Assembly: GCA_946902985.2 (NCBI GenBank)
Contig: OX336389.2
Location: forward strand, 338,928,444-338,992,443
Length of the DNA: 64,000 nt
Reading direction: 5' to 3'
Source: Meconema thalassinum
Lineage: Eukaryota > Arthropoda > Insecta > Orthoptera > Tettigoniidae
In this document: piece by piece, positions 56,061 through 64,000 of the stretch
Layout of the letters: every line of letters begins with the position of its first letter
Position numbering within the stretch: the first letter of the stretch is position 1
Position numbers and translations under genes: made by a program
Notes under the pieces: generated by a model
Database searches by the model: none
The model's input: the letters and a program-made list of their open reading frames with translations, nothing else
Told to the model about the DNA's origin: nothing

Positions 56061-56845
56061 TCACCAGGTTTAATATCAAAAATATCGTGATACTCTTCCA
56101 AAATTTTCCCTAGCTCTGGGGACTCCTTCTCAGTGTAGACTTCTCTCCCTTCAGCTTCATGAAAAATCAGAGACCATTGAGCATCTCCCTCGATGTCTTC
56201 CTCTTCTTTTCCCTCGAAGTTAATCTCTTCGGTATTCTTGAATCTAATCGTCTCTGTCTTCATATCTATCACTGCTTGATATTTCTGAATGAAATCTGCT
56301 CCCAATATCATGCCAAAAGCCATGTCCTTCATTACAACAAACACATGTCGGAAATCATGTCCTCCAATCGTAATACATAAGTATAATTGTGTTTTACACA
56401 GAGATATTTTATTGGGTATTATTCCTTGGATCTTAATTCCTGATACTGGAATCTCCTCTAAATTCTCTTTGAGCTTCCACAGAATATAAAGCTTCTCACT
56501 CACCAGACAAAGCATAGCCCCAGTATCGATCAAAGTATCGACAGGCATACCGAATACTTCGCATGATATGATTTGCATTCTAATTCTTGTACCCATTTCT
56601 TTTCGTTCGTCATTCTGTTGAATTAAATCATCATCCTCTGCTTGCCATTTAATAATTATGGAAGTGAAAGTGTTCAAAATTCTATCTTCTACTGTGAATT
56701 CGAAGTTTTTTTTTTTCATTACCATTCCCCCGGGATTGTTGTGTTCCCGATGGACCTGGTTCATTGGGCCTCTGCTCCAAAAACTGCAAGTTATCTTGGT
56801 GTCTTGCTTCCAAATTTTTCCTCGTCTCCTTGTTGAACTCTTCAT
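56024..56845 (-). CDS. Retropepsin (aspartic protease) ORF, cut before RT
   Basis: A 273-residue frame overlaps gag by 164 nt in the +1 frame, so it would be made as a Gag-Pro fusion by +1 frameshifting. The start shown is the first ATG in frame and is probably not the real translation start. The protease core is clear: LIDTGAMLCLVS holds the DTG active site (residues ~106-117) and MILGADFIQKYQAVID the ILG-x-DF flap-side motif (~175-190). After it, ILEEYHDIFDIKPGEI is the usual lead-in to Gypsy RT, but the ORF stops a few residues on. Retropepsins cleave Gag into particle proteins. The core looks intact, so activity on its own Gag is plausible. Confidence 0.8.
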   Translation of the reverse strand: MKSSTRRRGKIWKQDTKITCSFWSRGPMNQVHREHNNPGGMVMKKKNFEFTVEDRILNTFTSIIIKWQAEDDDLIQQNDERKEMGTRIRMQIISCEVFGMPVDTLIDTGAMLCLVSEKLYILWKLKENLEEIPVSGIKIQGIIPNKISLCKTQLYLCITIGGHDFRHVFVVMKDMAFGMILGADFIQKYQAVIDMKTETIRFKNTEEINFEGKEEEDIEGDAQWSLIFHEAEGREVYTEKESPELGKILEEYHDIFDIKPGEIKDFEYCGSKQ

Positions 56846-58829
56846 TGGACTGACGAGTATCTACATTCCCTCTGTTATTGTAGTTGTTTCTACCATAATA
56901 TCTTCTTTCCTGGTACCTTCCTTGACTATCTCGTGGTCTTCTCCATCGAGTATTGTATCGATTACCACCATCCGGTCTCGCATATGGCTTGTAACTGTAT
57001 CTGTTACTGTACTGGTTCCATCCTCCTTTATTTGGATCTTCCCTCGGCGTTTTCTCTTCTCGCCCTTCTCGAATCTCTCGAGGTGTCTGAGAATAACTAT
57101 CAGCCATAACAGCATACACAGCGTTGTTATTCTTTACTCCCTTCTGATGGAAGAATTGAGCGTTTGTATGATCCAGCTTCTGTAATACTTCATCAAATTG
57201 TTCCATATTATAGATATCGGCAGCGATCAAAGTCCTCTGGACGTCTGCTGGAAATTGACGTATCAATGCAGTAATCAACTCGTTATCTGGCATCGGCGGA
57301 TCTAAATGTTGAAGTTTAGACAGCTGTCCAGAAAAGTACGTAGAGTATCGAGTAGGTTGTGACGTCGAGAATCTCTTCGAATATAACTCTGCTCTAACTT
57401 GCTGTTGGGTTTCCGGGGACCAAAACTTTTTCAACAGCCCACGAGAAAACTCCTCAAAAGTGGTTAGAGTGGATCTAAAAGCTCTAAACCAAAGAAGTGC
57501 AGGACCTTCCAAAAACTTCCCTATCACTCGGATCTGTCTTTCTTTAGGGATCTTGGAATCTTTCAGGTAATCCCCTGCTTCTCTCAAAAATTCCACGGGT
57601 GTCACAGAATCTCGCCCTGAAAATTTAGAAGGCTTATCCTCTATATTCTTAAATACAGTTATGGGGTTGGATTGAAATACTGTCCTGACCTCATCCTGTC
57701 TTTGACTATCCGTGTCTCTAGCTCCTCCTAGATTTATCTGTATCTGTTCCTTTCCCCTTACATTTTGCATTTTTAACAGATGGTCAGACTGCTTCTCGTC
57801 CTTGATTTGGGTTTTCATAGCCTCAAGTTCCTTCTGGTTTTCTTCTGCCATCTTCTTAATTGCTTCAGTTTCTTTACAATTCTCCTTAACATCAATGGAT
57901 ATCTGGTTCATAACAGTCTCATGACTTTTCAATGACCCTGTCATATCTGATATGTCCTTCTGAGTTGCTTGGATATCTTTGGCAATTACTTCAATATAGG
58001 ATGACAAAGATTCCCTAATCTCCTTGATTCCCTCTTGATTCTCCAGCTTGAGTGTGTCTTTAATTTCATTGACAACTGTGGTTTTAATTTCAGTTTGCAA
58101 CTCATTAATCACACCTTCTCTTATTTCTCCCATGACAAGTTCTTTGAATTGTTCCGTTAAACGTTGAACAACTAGAATTCCCATCTCGTTACTCTCCTTC
58201 TTCACTCTGACTTCTAGGTCGATCATGTCTTCACCAACTTTCCTAAGACCATGTTCTATCCTATCAGCTAAGCTTTGGGATCGAAGATCGGCATCGCGAA
58301 ATTTTTCGTCCATTAAACTTGCGTTAGTAGCTAATGAAGTTTCGAGCTCATGTGTTTTGTCGCATAATTTATTCATTTTACTCTCAAGTGTCATTTTCAA
58401 AATTTCAGAATTCTCTTTAAATTTACTTTCCATTGAATTAAATTTACTATTTAAATTTTCTTTCAAGTTGCCTTTTAACCTGCTTTCTAAAGAATCAGAA
58501 TTTTCTTTAAGTTTATTTTCCAAAGAATCAGAATTTTCTTTAAGTTTATTTTCCAAAGAATCAGAATTTTCTTTAAGTTTATTTTCCAAAGAATCAGAAT
58601 TTTCTTTAAGTTTATCATTTAAATTTTCTTTAAGTTTATTTTCTAAAGAATCAGAATTTTCTTTAAGTTTATCATTTAAACTTTCTTTAAGTTTATCAGA
58701 ATTTTCTTCAAGTTTCTTTTCCAAAGCCTCAGTATTTTCTTTCATAATGGCTGCTACACGCAGTCCAGCCTCTTTTGAACTCTCCTCCAAACTCCTCATC
58801 ATCCTCATCATTTCTTCCATAATTTTCAA
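56682..58829 (-). CDS. gag: Gag polyprotein with long coiled coil
   Basis: An intact 715-residue ORF. Residues 1-350 are almost wholly charged helix; within it (about 46-125) an 11-residue unit, KENSDSLENKL, repeats several times, a hendecad coiled coil. The capsid region (about 400-555) is typical of Gypsy Gag (Retrotrans_gag): KFSGRDSVTPVEFL, LEGPALLWFRAF and FEEFSRGLLKKFW are its hallmarks. The C-terminal part (about 600-655) is rich in Arg, Tyr, Asn and Gly (RYYGRNNYNNRG) in place of CCHC zinc knuckles and is likely the RNA-binding segment. Gag would assemble cytoplasmic virus-like particles that package the element RNA. The lack of stops in a non-autonomous element argues for recent origin or selection. 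Confidence in Gag is high; the coiled coil's role is unknown. Confidence 0.9.
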   Translation of the reverse strand: MKIMEEMMRMMRSLEESSKEAGLRVAAIMKENTEALEKKLEENSDKLKESLNDKLKENSDSLENKLKENLNDKLKENSDSLENKLKENSDSLENKLKENSDSLENKLKENSDSLESRLKGNLKENLNSKFNSMESKFKENSEILKMTLESKMNKLCDKTHELETSLATNASLMDEKFRDADLRSQSLADRIEHGLRKVGEDMIDLEVRVKKESNEMGILVVQRLTEQFKELVMGEIREGVINELQTEIKTTVVNEIKDTLKLENQEGIKEIRESLSSYIEVIAKDIQATQKDISDMTGSLKSHETVMNQISIDVKENCKETEAIKKMAEENQKELEAMKTQIKDEKQSDHLLKMQNVRGKEQIQINLGGARDTDSQRQDEVRTVFQSNPITVFKNIEDKPSKFSGRDSVTPVEFLREAGDYLKDSKIPKERQIRVIGKFLEGPALLWFRAFRSTLTTFEEFSRGLLKKFWSPETQQQVRAELYSKRFSTSQPTRYSTYFSGQLSKLQHLDPPMPDNELITALIRQFPADVQRTLIAADIYNMEQFDEVLQKLDHTNAQFFHQKGVKNNNAVYAVMADSYSQTPREIREGREEKTPREDPNKGGWNQYSNRYSYKPYARPDGGNRYNTRWRRPRDSQGRYQERRYYGRNNYNNRGNVDTRQSNEEFNKETRKNLEARHQDNLQFLEQRPNEPGPSGTQQSRGNGNEKKKLRIHSRR
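58484..58690 (-). repeat. 33-bp tandem repeats in gag
   Basis: TTTTCTTTAAGTTTAT and TTCCAAAGAATCAGAA recur in near-identical 33-bp units (with a few 36-bp or shorter variants), coding the 11-residue coiled-coil repeat of Gag. Confidence 0.9.
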
Positions 58830-59330
58830 TTATTATTCAAAACTTAGGGGTATACAACAGTGGCAAACACAAGCTTATAACTAGAACAAGAAATATGAAT
58901 AGCTAATTGGAACACTCTAATAAAATGAGATTTGTCCTAATATCGACGTGATGGAAAAACAAAATTCTCTACTTTTACGAATTACATTTACCACAATATC
59001 ACAAGAAAAATATGCAAGTTCTCAAATATCCTCCACCTGGATTCTAATAATGTGTATGTCCAGTCATCGAACGTTTACTACTGAATTTACTTGACGCCCT
59101 AATGGTTAGGCCATTATCAAAATTATCAAACCCATTCTAATTATTAACCAAGTTAAATTTTTAAGTTTCCCCACTAATTGGGTTTCCTACTAATTTATTC
59201 ATCCAAACCAGACATCTCTCAACTCCCAAAATATTTCTATAAAAATTATCACAATTTAAATCGGCATGCGATTGACCATGTCTAAATCGGGACCCACGTT
59301 CGAAGCCATTTCTCTCTCTATCTTATTTTA
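58830..59330 (-). other. Leader of the Gypsy derivative
   Basis: About 500 nt between the 5' LTR and the gag start codon, presumably holding primer-binding and packaging signals. TGGCTTCGAACG about 24 nt after the LTR begins with TGG, but no tRNA match was established. Confidence 0.45.
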
Positions 59331-61022
59331 TGTGCCCGTTTAGACCGGAGTCCGCACGACCACATATGCATTTTACCAATAATCAGTCAGCACGAGAGTC
59401 AAAATATCCCGGAGCGCCAGATGGGTTAAAGCAAATCGCAAAAGCGACATCAAATTAAGAAAATGCTTTACTGATTTTTGGCTCAATGCAACAATAAGGA
59501 TAGAAGGAGATTTAATTGGGTATGACACATCTGGTAAAATTATCTCAGTTTATTTTAAAGTTAAAATCTGACTGCAAGGATGCTCAAAGCAGCATCATCC
59601 ACGTGTGGCGATCCACACTCTTATTTACACACAATATACAGAAATTTTCCAAACACATTTGACAATCTTTTTGGAAACACAAGTCCGATTAATAGTCCTG
59701 TGGACTGTGTTCCAAAATTATTAATGATTAATTCCAGTTCAAAGTTAATTGTCTATACTGGAAATATCGTAGATCACTGTTTGAATATTTACTTGATATT
59801 AACACTCGTAGAATAAATGTTCATAGAATTCTAAACTTTCACTTCCTTTTTTCCAGTTTCAAAAATATATCGTCGAAAATATTATTATCATCGAAGCAAC
59901 ACAAATTATTTACACATATTAATAACATCTGAAAAGTATTTGACCTTGAGCATAGCATCGAAGAACTGTGCGAAGCACAACAACAATTAATTGTTCTTCT
60001 GACATTTAACATTCGAGAAGTGACTCGATTATGAACTTCAAGTTCCTAACAAAATATATGATTTCTGAATCATCAACTTGATCAATAAATGGTTGAACCA
60101 TTCAACTATTCAATTATCCACTTGGAATCATTATTATAAAAATATTTATATTCATGGCCATTTTTAGCAATTTTCACAACTTGCAATTCTTCGACAGAAT
60201 GCGGAAATTAGAATTGTAGTTTTATAATGAATTCATTTAGTTCATGGCACTAGGATTGAAAATATCCTTCAAATTATTCGTGGTTAAAGAATTATTTTTA
60301 ATTGGCAGTGGCCCATTCTATTATTTGTGTAAGAACACAATATTACAACAACAACAACGGCAAAGGTCTTCCTCTTAAGAAGAATAAACTACTATCATGA
60401 CAAATCCGGGTTCTAGCAAAATCAAAGTCTAAATGGAATTCGTAAACAAGGTTGAAATAAGAACTGATGGTTTTCAAGAAATAACCTTCGGGTCATTCAT
60501 CCGACGAAATGTGTAGTTCCAATACTCCTACTATAAACCTGAGCCATCGAACCTGCTATTTGATTGATGCTCGAAAAAACCTCTTCATTCCTGCGACTTA
60601 AACATGCGCACCTGGGAATGGCATTTCAACTACTCCACACATATAAATTTCCTTCCCAAAATTTATACAATAAATCAAGCCTCTGCTTGTTATCAACACT
60701 GGAAGATTAATAAACTTACAAGTTTATTTTATTTTACCATTCAGTTCAACCCGTGAATTTACCATACTTATGAAAATCTTTATTTCACTTTCGAGTGTAT
60801 TTACGTCATGATTTTATATAAATACAAAAATATCCTATTTGATACAAATATCATTTGCTTCCCGTTTCATGCCTCTCCGTGTTATCTGAAAAATATACTT
60901 TGCTCAATGCAAATATCAACTGTTCAACCAGAACTGAAATGTTGGTTGAATGCGGGCTTGCGCTAACCACTTTCCTTCGGAAAATCTCCTGTTCCAGACT
61001 AGAAATGATTAAACTACTTCAT
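59331..61022 (-). repeat. 5' LTR of the Gypsy derivative, broken by a LINE
   Basis: Matches 52532-54222 with four visible differences, then stops abruptly at CTACTTCAT where the LINE begins. The rest of the LTR would lie beyond the window. Confidence 0.88.
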
Positions 61023-64000
61023 GATAGCAAACACTCGTCTCGAGTAGGTTGGCCTTCCAATACTGAATGACTCTTCATCGATGAGTCCGGAGGTGACTAA
61101 AAAGCCCAATGCGGGAGAGACACAGTTTCCCGCAGTGATGACAGGTAGTATCAGGGTCAGGTGAGACATCCGCATTCATTCCCTGTCTTCTAATGAACAC
61201 TCTGTTCTTTCTGCGTTGCCTCCGATCTTCTATCATACGTCGGCGGTTTTCTTCAAAAAGTATCGCACCACGATGAACAATTGATCTCCAGGATGAGCGA
61301 TCAAGAGCTAAGGTCTCCCAGTTGTTGATATTAATATGGCACATTTGCATATTAGCCTTTAGTACGTCTTTGAATCGCTTCCTCGGACCTCCCACACAGC
61401 GCTTGCCCTCAGTTAGTTCAGAGCAAAACACTTGCTTGGGAATGCGATTATTGGGCATGCGGATTACGTGTCCTGTCCATCGCAGCTGACGTTTTAAAAG
61501 CATGGCTTCAACACTGGTAGTCTGTGCTTCTTCGAGAATGCTGGTGTTTGTGCGTTTGTCTTGCCATGTGACACGAAGAATTCTCCTCAAACAACGCTGG
61601 TGATATTGCTCCAGCTTTTTAAAATGACGTCTGTAGCATGTCCAGGATTCAGATCCGTAAAGTAAGGTGGGAACTACAACCGAGTTGTACACAAGGATCT
61701 TCGTTGCAGCATTGATATCATGGTTGTCAAAAACTCTAGACCTCAATCTTGCAAAGGATGCCCCAGCACGGTTAATCCTGTGTTGGATTTCGGAATCTAT
61801 ATTTGCACTTGATGACAGGGTGCTGCCAAGATAAGAAAAGGCGTTAACTTCTTGAAGCTTCGCTCCGTCGATGGTGACATTGATGTTTCTTTGTCCTTGT
61901 CCAGGGGCTGGTTGGTAGAGGACTTGGGTTTTACTGGTGTTAAGTTTCAGCCCAATCTTTTTGTAGGCTGAAGAAAAAGCATTCAGGATTTTCCTAAGTT
62001 CGTCCTCTGATTGAGCTACTACTGCATTATCATCAGCGTACTGTAACTCAACCAATGCAGCAGGAGATGTTCGAGTCCTTGCCTTTAGACGGCTCAAATT
62101 AAAGATCTTCCCATCCATCCTGTAAGTTATCTGTATGCCTGTAGGAAGATCATCTTTGACTAACTGCATGACAGTGGCAACGTACAGAGAAAACAATGTA
62201 GGGGCAATCACACAGCCTTGTTTAACGCCGGTATTAATATGAAATGGTTCTCCAATCGAGTCGTTACCAATGACATTTGCCTTCATATCATTGTGGAGTA
62301 GTCTTAAGATGGTAATAAATTTCAGTGGAAAACCATACAATGATAAAATCTTCCACAAGGCTTCACGGTTTACCGAGTCAAATGCCTTACTGAGGTCTAT
62401 AAAGGCAATATAAAGAGGTCTATTTTGCTCTCTACATTTCTCCTGAAGCTGACGAACAGTGAATATCATATCTGCAGTTCCTCTAGAAGGCCTGAAACCA
62501 CATTGGCTCTCTGGGAGTATTTTCTCCACCAGGGATAGAATACGATTCGCCAAAATACGAGCAATAAGCTTTCCAAGGCATGATAACAAAGATATACCAC
62601 GATAGTTGTTGCAGTCTGCACGATCACCTTTCTTAAATATGGGAACTATCAGACTATCTCTGAAATCAGCAGGCATTTTTTCAGTTCTCCAAATTTTAAT
62701 GATAAGATCATGTATGTGGCTTATGAGTTCCTCACCTCCTTCTTTGAGAGCTTCCGCTGGTATTCCATCACATCCAGTAGCTTTGTGTCGCTTTGCTTGA
62801 TTAATAGCACACTGAACCTCATCTAGTGTTGGCAGGGTACCGAGTTCTTCTTTGATGGGTGCTTGTTCTAATATATCATACACCTGCTCATCAATAACTG
62901 AGTCCTGGTTCAAGAGGTCTTCAAAATGCTCCTTCCACCTATTCATGATGGAGTATTGATCTTTTAGAAGTGTACTTTTGTCACTGGACCAAAGTGGATT
63001 TCTACCAAACGTGGAGGGGCCATAAATCGCTTTTGTGGCTTGGAAGAACTGTCGCGAATCTTTGTCTGCTAGATATTGCAGCTCTTTAGCTTTGGATGTC
63101 CACCATGCATTTTTGAGAGCACGAGTTCCTCTTTGGACATTTGCCTTCGCAAGACAAAATGCTTCTTTCTTAGTACGGGAGTTCATATCTTTTCTCCAAG
63201 TTTGCAAGGCTTTTCTCTTTTCTGAGATTAATGCTTCTATTTCTTCATCATTTTCATCAAACCAGTCTTGATGTTTCCTGGTCTTATATCCCAGCGTTTC
63301 CTTGCAAGCATTCTGAATAGCGGTCTTCAGACTCTCCCAGTGCAGTGTTACATCTGGATGGTATTCCTGTGGCAGTGTCTGGCTAAGCAACTCTTTATAT
63401 TGGGAGATATGCTCTGACTTACCAAACTTCTCGGTATCAAAAACATGCCTACAGCTCTTCTGTTGCTTCCTCCTCTGTGTGGACAATGGTATACGCATAA
63501 CTGATCTGATAAGCCGGTGATCTGTCCAACAGTCATCGGCTCCTGTCATTGCTTTGGTGATAAGAACATCTCGTAAATCTTTCTTGCGTACAATCACATA
63601 GTCAATAAGATGCCAGTGCTTCGATCTAGGGTGCTGCCATGATGTTTTAAAGCGATTCTTTTGGCGAAAGATAGTATTGGTGATTACCAATTCATGTTCA
63701 GTGCATTTGGAGAGCAGTCTGACACCATTGGAGTTTTCGCTACCAACTCCCTCCTTACCAATGACACCATTCCAAACATTGTAGTCCCTGCCCACTCTAG
63801 CGTTAAAATCTCCGAGTAAGATGATCCTATCTTCACGGTTGATGTTTGATAGGACGGTATCCAGATCTGAATAGAACCTTTCCTTAATGTCATCATCAGC
63901 ATCTAGTGTGGGGGCGTATGCGCTGATCACCGTGGCATGCTGGTTGTTATATAACCGAAGTCTTAGTGTCATGAGGCGTTCATTATACCCAGTTGGAAGC
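61023..64000 (-). mobile_element. APE-type LINE inserted in the LTR, continues past the window
   Basis: The 3' end abuts LTR sequence at about 61023. The 3' untranslated region is only ~50 nt after the stop at 61075, with no poly(A) visible. The insertion post-dates the Gypsy derivative. Confidence 0.85.
61075..64000 (-). CDS. LINE ORF2: endonuclease, reverse transcriptase, C-terminal C2H2 finger (partial)
   Basis: Open without a stop from the window edge to 61075, over 970 residues. The first ATG in the window (63970-63972) is internal: the frame upstream reads LPTGYNERL, so the true N-terminus lies outside. Endonuclease motifs: VISAYAPT, LLGDFNARVG, HLIDYVIV and DDCWTDHRLI. RT: HKATGCDGIPAEALK, NNYRGISLLSCLGK, QCGFRPSRGTADMIF, YIAFIDLSKAFDSVN, GVKQGCVIAPTLFSLY and the catalytic LQYADDNAVVA. 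The C-terminal part has YGSESWTCYRRH, RWTGHVIRM and a terminal C2H2 finger, CHHCGKLCLSRIGLFSHLRTH. It would nick DNA and prime reverse transcription of its RNA. Because it is open and complete as far as seen, the copy could be active. The clade (I/Nimb- or RTE-like) is uncertain. Confidence 0.92.
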   Translation of the reverse strand, partial: LPTGYNERLMTLRLRLYNNQHATVISAYAPTLDADDDIKERFYSDLDTVLSNINREDRIILLGDFNARVGRDYNVWNGVIGKEGVGSENSNGVRLLSKCTEHELVITNTIFRQKNRFKTSWQHPRSKHWHLIDYVIVRKKDLRDVLITKAMTGADDCWTDHRLIRSVMRIPLSTQRRKQQKSCRHVFDTEKFGKSEHISQYKELLSQTLPQEYHPDVTLHWESLKTAIQNACKETLGYKTRKHQDWFDENDEEIEALISEKRKALQTWRKDMNSRTKKEAFCLAKANVQRGTRALKNAWWTSKAKELQYLADKDSRQFFQATKAIYGPSTFGRNPLWSSDKSTLLKDQYSIMNRWKEHFEDLLNQDSVIDEQVYDILEQAPIKEELGTLPTLDEVQCAINQAKRHKATGCDGIPAEALKEGGEELISHIHDLIIKIWRTEKMPADFRDSLIVPIFKKGDRADCNNYRGISLLSCLGKLIARILANRILSLVEKILPESQCGFRPSRGTADMIFTVRQLQEKCREQNRPLYIAFIDLSKAFDSVNREALWKILSLYGFPLKFITILRLLHNDMKANVIGNDSIGEPFHINTGVKQGCVIAPTLFSLYVATVMQLVKDDLPTGIQITYRMDGKIFNLSRLKARTRTSPAALVELQYADDNAVVAQSEDELRKILNAFSSAYKKIGLKLNTSKTQVLYQPAPGQGQRNINVTIDGAKLQEVNAFSYLGSTLSSSANIDSEIQHRINRAGASFARLRSRVFDNHDINAATKILVYNSVVVPTLLYGSESWTCYRRHFKKLEQYHQRCLRRILRVTWQDKRTNTSILEEAQTTSVEAMLLKRQLRWTGHVIRMPNNRIPKQVFCSELTEGKRCVGGPRKRFKDVLKANMQMCHININNWETLALDRSSWRSIVHRGAILFEENRRRMIEDRRQRRKNRVFIRRQGMNADVSPDPDTTCHHCGKLCLSRIGLFSHLRTHR

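Larger units (their letters stand above)
52532..64000 (-). mobile_element. Gypsy-type LTR element reduced to gag and protease
   Basis: Transcribed right to left. The 3' LTR (as transcribed) is 52532-55864; the 5' LTR starts at 59331, is interrupted by a LINE at about 61023 and continues past the window. The interior (55865-59330) is only 3,466 bp: gag, protease and a short integrase tail. RT, RNase H and most of integrase are gone. Overlapping LTR parts (about 1,690 bp) show four differences, so it is young. A purine-rich AGGTGTGGGGTGGA on the minus strand precedes the 3' LTR. The primer-binding site was not identified. Movement would need polymerase and integrase from a relative. Confidence 0.85.

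Noticed and set aside
58225..58884. 219-residue plus-strand ORF rich in Ser, Phe and Leu
   Set aside because: It is the antisense shadow of the gag coiled-coil repeats.

Overview
The window looks like repeat-choked nuclear DNA from a large-genome insect. I could not find one convincing host gene; almost everything recognisable is a transposable element or a relic of one. The mix of tRNA-headed SINEs, several LINE types, hAT, Tc1/mariner, Helitron-like and Penelope-like pieces, plus SINE tails ending in (CAT)n, suggests a polyneopteran (an orthopteran or relative). That assignment is inference from repeat style, not from a marker gene.

Layout. 1-5.2 kb: a Penelope-like reverse transcriptase relic, SINEs, a TTAA-flanked MITE and a Helitron-like element. 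5.4-6.8 kb: a Tc1-type transposon with terminal inverted repeats and a broken transposase. 8.1-11.8 kb: a hAT element (8-bp target duplication) carrying a ~2.85-kb solo LTR. 12.2-13.9 kb: a small TA-flanked MITE, then a mariner relic whose 5' end has become a 7-copy, 112-bp tandem array. 14.7-20.0 kb: a second hAT family with GC-rich ends and a decayed C-terminal dimerisation domain, probably with a ~4-kb insertion. 20.8-21.2 kb: a DDE transposase fragment. 22.2-32.0 kb: a very young LTR element (two 864-bp LTRs, one difference seen, 4-bp target duplication) with no pol and two unfamiliar small ORFs. 34.8-37.5 kb: a second copy of the ~2.8-kb solo LTR. 38.4-39.6 kb: a LINE fragment and a SINE. 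39.8-44.5 kb: a second copy of the first hAT with three further elements inserted in it. 44.9-46.1 kb: a third hAT family with a nested Helitron-like element. 46.3-52.1 kb: a minus-strand LINE split by a nearly full-length plus-strand CR1-like LINE. 52.5 kb to beyond the window: a Gypsy-type LTR element with ~3.3-kb LTRs that keeps gag and protease but has lost RT, RNase H and most of integrase; its second LTR is broken by a LINE whose ORF is open to the window edge.

How the parts work together. Several elements here are non-autonomous and would need enzymes in trans: the pol-less LTR element, the gag-protease Gypsy derivative, both copies of the short hAT, the MITEs, the SINEs and the Helitron-like elements. 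The LINEs are possible enzyme sources for the SINEs, but no 3'-tail match was shown. Nesting gives a relative chronology: hAT copies are older than the solo LTR and the SINE-like insert within them; the minus-strand LINE is older than the CR1-like LINE; the Gypsy derivative is older than the terminal LINE. The two paired-LTR elements are the freshest by LTR similarity. The most unusual items are the pol-less LTR element with its splice-site-rich 3' region, the young gag-protease-only Gypsy derivative, and the CR1-like LINE whose ORF1 and ORF2 share a frame with only a TGA between them and whose ORF1 carries a 2A-like motif.
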